From Ralstonia soli (GTDB lineage: Bacteria > Pseudomonadota > Gammaproteobacteria > Burkholderiales > Burkholderiaceae): 64,000 bases of DNA. Every line of letters starts with the position of its first letter. Positions within the stretch are counted from its first letter, which is position 1. Under the pieces are notes generated by a model, which was not told the origin of the DNA, ran no database searches, and saw nothing but the letters and a program-made list of their open reading frames with translations. Position numbers and translations under genes: made by a program. Positions 61,190-64,000 of this stretch are shown here, piece after piece. The stretch covers positions 283,353 to 347,352 of the forward strand of contig NZ_JAMXHT010000008.1 of the NCBI RefSeq assembly GCF_023955655.1, in the 5' to 3' direction.

Positions 61190-63832
61190 ATGTCCAAGGC
61201 TCTCATCATTGCCGAAAAACCGTCGGTCGCCGCTGATATCGCGCGGGCGCTGGGTGGCTTCACCAAGCACGACGAGTACTTTGAGAGCGACGACTACGTC
61301 CTCTCCTCGGCGGTTGGCCACCTGGTCGAAATCGCAGCCCCCGACGAATACGAAGTCAAGCGCGGCAAATGGAGCTTCGCCCACCTGCCGGTGATTCCGC
61401 CGCACTTTGATCTGCGCCCGATCGCCAAGTCGGAGTCGCGCCTGAAGGTGCTCACGCGTCTCATCAAGCGCAAGGACGTCACCAGCCTGATTAACGCCTG
61501 TGACGCGGGGCGCGAAGGTGAATTGATCTTCCGCCTGATCGCGCAGCACGCAAACACCAAGCTGCCGATCCAGCGCCTGTGGCTGCAGTCGATGACGCCG
61601 CAGTCCATTCGCGACGGCTTTGCCAAGCTGCGCAGCGATGAAGACATGATGCCGCTGGCCGACGCGGCCCGTTGCCGTTCCGAGGCCGACTGGCTGGTCG
61701 GCATCAATGGCACGCGCGCGATGACGGCCTTCAACAGCAAGGGCGGCGGCTTCTTCCTGACCACCGTGGGGCGCGTGCAGACGCCCACGCTGTCGATCGT
61801 GGTGGAGCGCGAAGAGAAGATCAAACGCTTCGTGCCGCGCGATTACTGGGAAGTGCGCGCCGAGTTCATCGCCGCCGCCGGCCTGTACGAAGGCCGCTGG
61901 TTCGACCCGAAGTTCAAGAAGAACGAGTTCGATCCCGAGCAGCGCGATTCGCGCCTGTGGAGCGAGGCCGAGGCCAAGAGCATCGTCGCCGCATGCCGCG
62001 ACAAGACGGGCACGGTGACGGAAGAATCGAAGCCGTCGACGCAGATGTCGCCGGCGCTGTTCGACCTGACCAGTCTGCAGCGCGAGGCCAACGGCCGCTT
62101 CGGCTTCTCGGCGAAGAACACGCTGGGGCTGGCGCAGGCGCTGTATGAAAAGCACAAGGTGCTGACGTATCCGCGTACCGATTCGCGCGCGCTGCCCGAA
62201 GACTACATGGGCACCGTCAAGCAGACGCTGAGCATGCTGGGTGACAGCTCGCACAACTACCTGCCGCACGCGAAGAAGATTCTAGACAACCAGTGGGTCA
62301 AGCCGAACAAGCGGATCTTCGACAACAGCAAGATCAGCGATCACTTCGCCATCATCCCGACGCTGCAGGCACCGAAGAACCTGTCGGAGCCCGAGCAGAA
62401 GCTGTACGACCTGGTGGTGCGCCGCTTCCTGGCGGTCTTCTTCCCAGCGGCCGAATATCAGGTCACCACGCGCGTGACCGAAGTGGCTGGGCATCACTTC
62501 AAGACCGAAGGCAAGGTGCTGGTGAACCCGGGCTGGCTGGTCGTGTACGGCCGTGAAGCACAGGGCGAGGACGCTAACCTCGTGCCGGTCGCCAAGGACG
62601 AAAAGGTCAAGACCGACAAGGTCGAGCCGGTGGGCCTGACCACCAAGCCGCCCGCGCGCTACAACGAAGCGACGCTGCTCTCGGCCATGGAAGGCGCCGG
62701 CAAGCTGGTGGATGACGACGCACTGCGCGAAGCCATGGCCGGCAAGGGCCTGGGCACGCCAGCCACGCGCGCGGCCATCATCGAAGGGCTGCTGACGGAA
62801 AAGTATCTGCTGCGTGAAGGCCGCGAGCTGATTCCGACCGCCAAGGCGTTCCAGTTGATGACGCTGCTGCGCGGCCTGGGCGTGGAAGAACTCACGCAGG
62901 CCGAACTGACCGGCGGCTGGGAGCACAAGCTCTCGTTGATCGAACGCGGCCAGCTCGAGCGCGACGAATTCATGCGCGAGATCGCGCAGATGACGCAGCA
63001 GATCGTCAAGCGCGCCAAGGAATACGACAGCGACACCATCCCCGGCGACTACGCGACACTCTCCACGCCGTGCCCGCAATGCGGCCACGTGGTCAAGGAG
63101 AACTACCGCCGCTTCGCCTGCAGCCACTGCGACTTCTCGATCAGCAAGATCCCGGGCGGCCGCCAGTTCGAGCTGGACGAGGTGGAAGAGCTGCTGACCA
63201 ACAAGACCATCGGCCCGCTGCAGGGCTTCCGCAGCAAGATGGGGCGGCCGTTTGCGGCCATCCTCAAACTGGCGCAGGAAGACGGCCACTGGAAGATGGA
63301 GTTCGACTTCGGCCAGAACGATGAAGACGACGGCGAGCCGGTGGATTTCTCCGGACAGGAAAGCGTCGGCCACTGCCCGAAGTGCAACGGCAATGTGTTT
63401 GAGCACGGCCTGAAGTACGTGTGCGAGAACGCCGTGGCGCAGCCCAAGACGTGCGACTTCACCACCGGCAAGATCATCCTGCAGCAGGAGATCAGCCGCG
63501 AGCAGCTCGCCAAGCTGCTGACCGACGGCAAGACGGACCTGCTGACCGGCTTCAAGTCAGCGCGCACGGGCCGCAACTTCAAGGCCTTCCTGGTCAAGCA
63601 GCCGGACGGCAAGATCGGCTTCGAATTCGAGCCGCGCGGTGAAGGCAAGGGCAAGCCTGGCGCCAAGACCGCTGCGAAGAAGACGACGGCTGCCGCCAAG
63701 ACCCCTGCGGCCAAGAAGGCCCCGGCCAAGACCGCTGCCAAAACGGCAACGAAGACGGCCGCCAAGAAAGCCTCGGCACGCAAGAAGGCCGCCGAAGCCG
63801 AGACCGACGAGGAAAGCACCAGCGAAACCTGA
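61190..63832 (+). CDS. topB: DNA topoisomerase III
   Basis: 880 aa type IA topoisomerase. Toprim (ALIIAEKPSVAADIARAL, INACDAGREGELIFRLIA), catalytic Tyr in LTYPRTDSRALPEDY, then C-terminal zinc-finger-like modules (CPQCGHVVKENYRRFACSHC; CPKCNGNVFEHGLKYVC) and a Lys/Ala-rich histone-like tail of about 70 residues. AGGA precedes the ATG at 61190; eight extra codons upstream are not needed. The stop is intact although an IS110 element follows closely. Confidence 0.96.
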   Translation: MSKALIIAEKPSVAADIARALGGFTKHDEYFESDDYVLSSAVGHLVEIAAPDEYEVKRGKWSFAHLPVIPPHFDLRPIAKSESRLKVLTRLIKRKDVTSLINACDAGREGELIFRLIAQHANTKLPIQRLWLQSMTPQSIRDGFAKLRSDEDMMPLADAARCRSEADWLVGINGTRAMTAFNSKGGGFFLTTVGRVQTPTLSIVVEREEKIKRFVPRDYWEVRAEFIAAAGLYEGRWFDPKFKKNEFDPEQRDSRLWSEAEAKSIVAACRDKTGTVTEESKPSTQMSPALFDLTSLQREANGRFGFSAKNTLGLAQALYEKHKVLTYPRTDSRALPEDYMGTVKQTLSMLGDSSHNYLPHAKKILDNQWVKPNKRIFDNSKISDHFAIIPTLQAPKNLSEPEQKLYDLVVRRFLAVFFPAAEYQVTTRVTEVAGHHFKTEGKVLVNPGWLVVYGREAQGEDANLVPVAKDEKVKTDKVEPVGLTTKPPARYNEATLLSAMEGAGKLVDDDALREAMAGKGLGTPATRAAIIEGLLTEKYLLREGRELIPTAKAFQLMTLLRGLGVEELTQAELTGGWEHKLSLIERGQLERDEFMREIAQMTQQIVKRAKEYDSDTIPGDYATLSTPCPQCGHVVKENYRRFACSHCDFSISKIPGGRQFELDEVEELLTNKTIGPLQGFRSKMGRPFAAILKLAQEDGHWKMEFDFGQNDEDDGEPVDFSGQESVGHCPKCNGNVFEHGLKYVCENAVAQPKTCDFTTGKIILQQEISREQLAKLLTDGKTDLLTGFKSARTGRNFKAFLVKQPDGKIGFEFEPRGEGKGKPGAKTAAKKTTAAAKTPAAKKAPAKTAAKTATKTAAKKASARKKAAEAETDEESTSET

Positions 63833-63858
63833 TCACGGTTTCGCAAGCGCCAAAGCAA

Positions 63859-63881
63859 ACGGGAGGACACTGTCCTCCCGT
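63859..63881 (+). terminator. topB terminator stem without T-run
   Basis: Perfect 11-bp inverted repeat ACGGGAGGACA / TGTCCTCCCGT around a single C, preceded by AAA, 27 bases after the topB stop. The expected T-run is missing; sequence belonging to the IS110 element may start here. Confidence 0.55.
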
Positions 63882-63895
63882 AATGAGATGGTCAC

Positions 63896-63936
63896 CCCCA
63901 CCCTACGAGCGGGTAACGCTGGTAGGGTGTTTTTCT
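63896..63936 (+). terminator. Terminator-like hairpin ahead of the transposase
   Basis: Outer stem CACCCTAC / GTAGGGTG, inner stem AGCG / CGCT, followed by TTTTTCTTT, 15-20 bases before the transposase start. Could shield the transposase from read-through or form part of the element's non-coding end. Confidence 0.6.
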
Positions 63937-63950
63937 TTGTGGAGGCCATC

Positions 63951-64000
63951 ATGGAGCACGTCACGCTGGTTGGAATCGATCTGGGCAAGCACACGTTTCA
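63951..64000 (+). CDS. IS110-family transposase, 3'-truncated by window edge
   Basis: Only the first 16 codons are in the window: MEHVTLVGIDLGKHTF. This matches the N-terminus of IS110/IS1111 DEDD transposases (GIDLGKHxFH with the first catalytic Asp). TGGAGG lies 8 bases before the ATG. Subgroup cannot be decided from this piece. Confidence 0.85.
   Translation, partial: MEHVTLVGIDLGKHTF

Larger units (their letters stand above)
63882..64000 (+). mobile_element. Left part of an IS110-family insertion sequence
   Basis: Begins somewhere between the topB stop (63832) and the transposase start (63951); 63882 is an estimate based on the interrupted terminator stem. No terminal inverted repeat is expected in the IS110 subgroup, and the right end is outside the window. 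Confidence 0.6.

Noticed and set aside
61190..63832. Disruption of topB by the neighbouring IS110 element
   Set aside because: The topB frame is complete through zinc modules and the Lys/Ala tail to its stop at 63832; the element lies after it.

Overview
The window is high-GC, gene-dense chromosomal DNA. Gene content and order point to a betaproteobacterium of the Burkholderiaceae, most likely Ralstonia close to the R. pickettii group. The grounds are the def / GT39 / fmt / lysE / htpX / rsmB / DUF4390 / ntrY / receiver-Fis block running back to back with lysM / dprA / topB, a SAH riboswitch before ahcY-metF, and a TPP riboswitch before thiC-thiO-thiS-thiG-thiE. The genus is inference; no rRNA gene is present. 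The left edge cuts a flavohemoglobin gene and the right edge cuts an IS110-family transposase.

Layout. 1-8.1 kb: hmp (3' part), a MocR regulator, an AhpD-like protein, an SRPBCC protein, an MFS exporter divergent from ureidoglycine aminohydrolase, and tam divergent from a LysR regulator. 8.1-12.9 kb: a small exported repeat protein, the nickel/cobalt pair rcnA-rcnR around a G-tract operator, an OmpR/QseBC-type two-component pair and a thioesterase. 13-20 kb: a small Ala-rich protein, LysR divergent from a GMC oxidoreductase, an orphan amino-acid binding protein, aidB and a nitronate monooxygenase. 20-27.7 kb: TPP riboswitch with thiC-thiO-thiS-thiG-thiE; thiD lies separately on the other strand. 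27.7-32 kb: a 20-unit 21-bp tandem repeat, then a phosphate-starvation cassette of two paralogous alkaline phosphatases and a His-rich exported protein behind a Pho box. 32-36.7 kb: SAH riboswitch-ahcY-holin-like-metF-TfoX-like, then a PNPOx-like protein and 5-formyl-THF cyclo-ligase.

36.7-46.3 kb: soluble lytic transglycosylase, an NDUFA9-like protein, a GST overlapping cca, then a leftward operon (RpiR regulator, class III aminotransferase, BKACE enzyme, amino-acid binding protein) with its promoter embedded in a long dyad. 46.4-57.8 kb: small membrane protein, tRNA-Phe and the leftward NtrYX-like / rsmB / htpX / fmt / def block. 58-64 kb: lysM, dprA, a thioredoxin-like protein, topB and the IS110 element.

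The genes are mainly housekeeping and metabolic. I see no phage, CRISPR or defence island. The best candidate for an undescribed system is the RpiR-aminotransferase-BKACE-binding protein operon, which looks like an uncharacterised amino-acid catabolic route. Next are the two-phosphatase Pho cassette with its His-rich partner and the adjacent 21-bp repeat array, the ThiE protein with a decayed kinase-like N-terminus, and a 42-bp two-tier operator in front of the MFS exporter.
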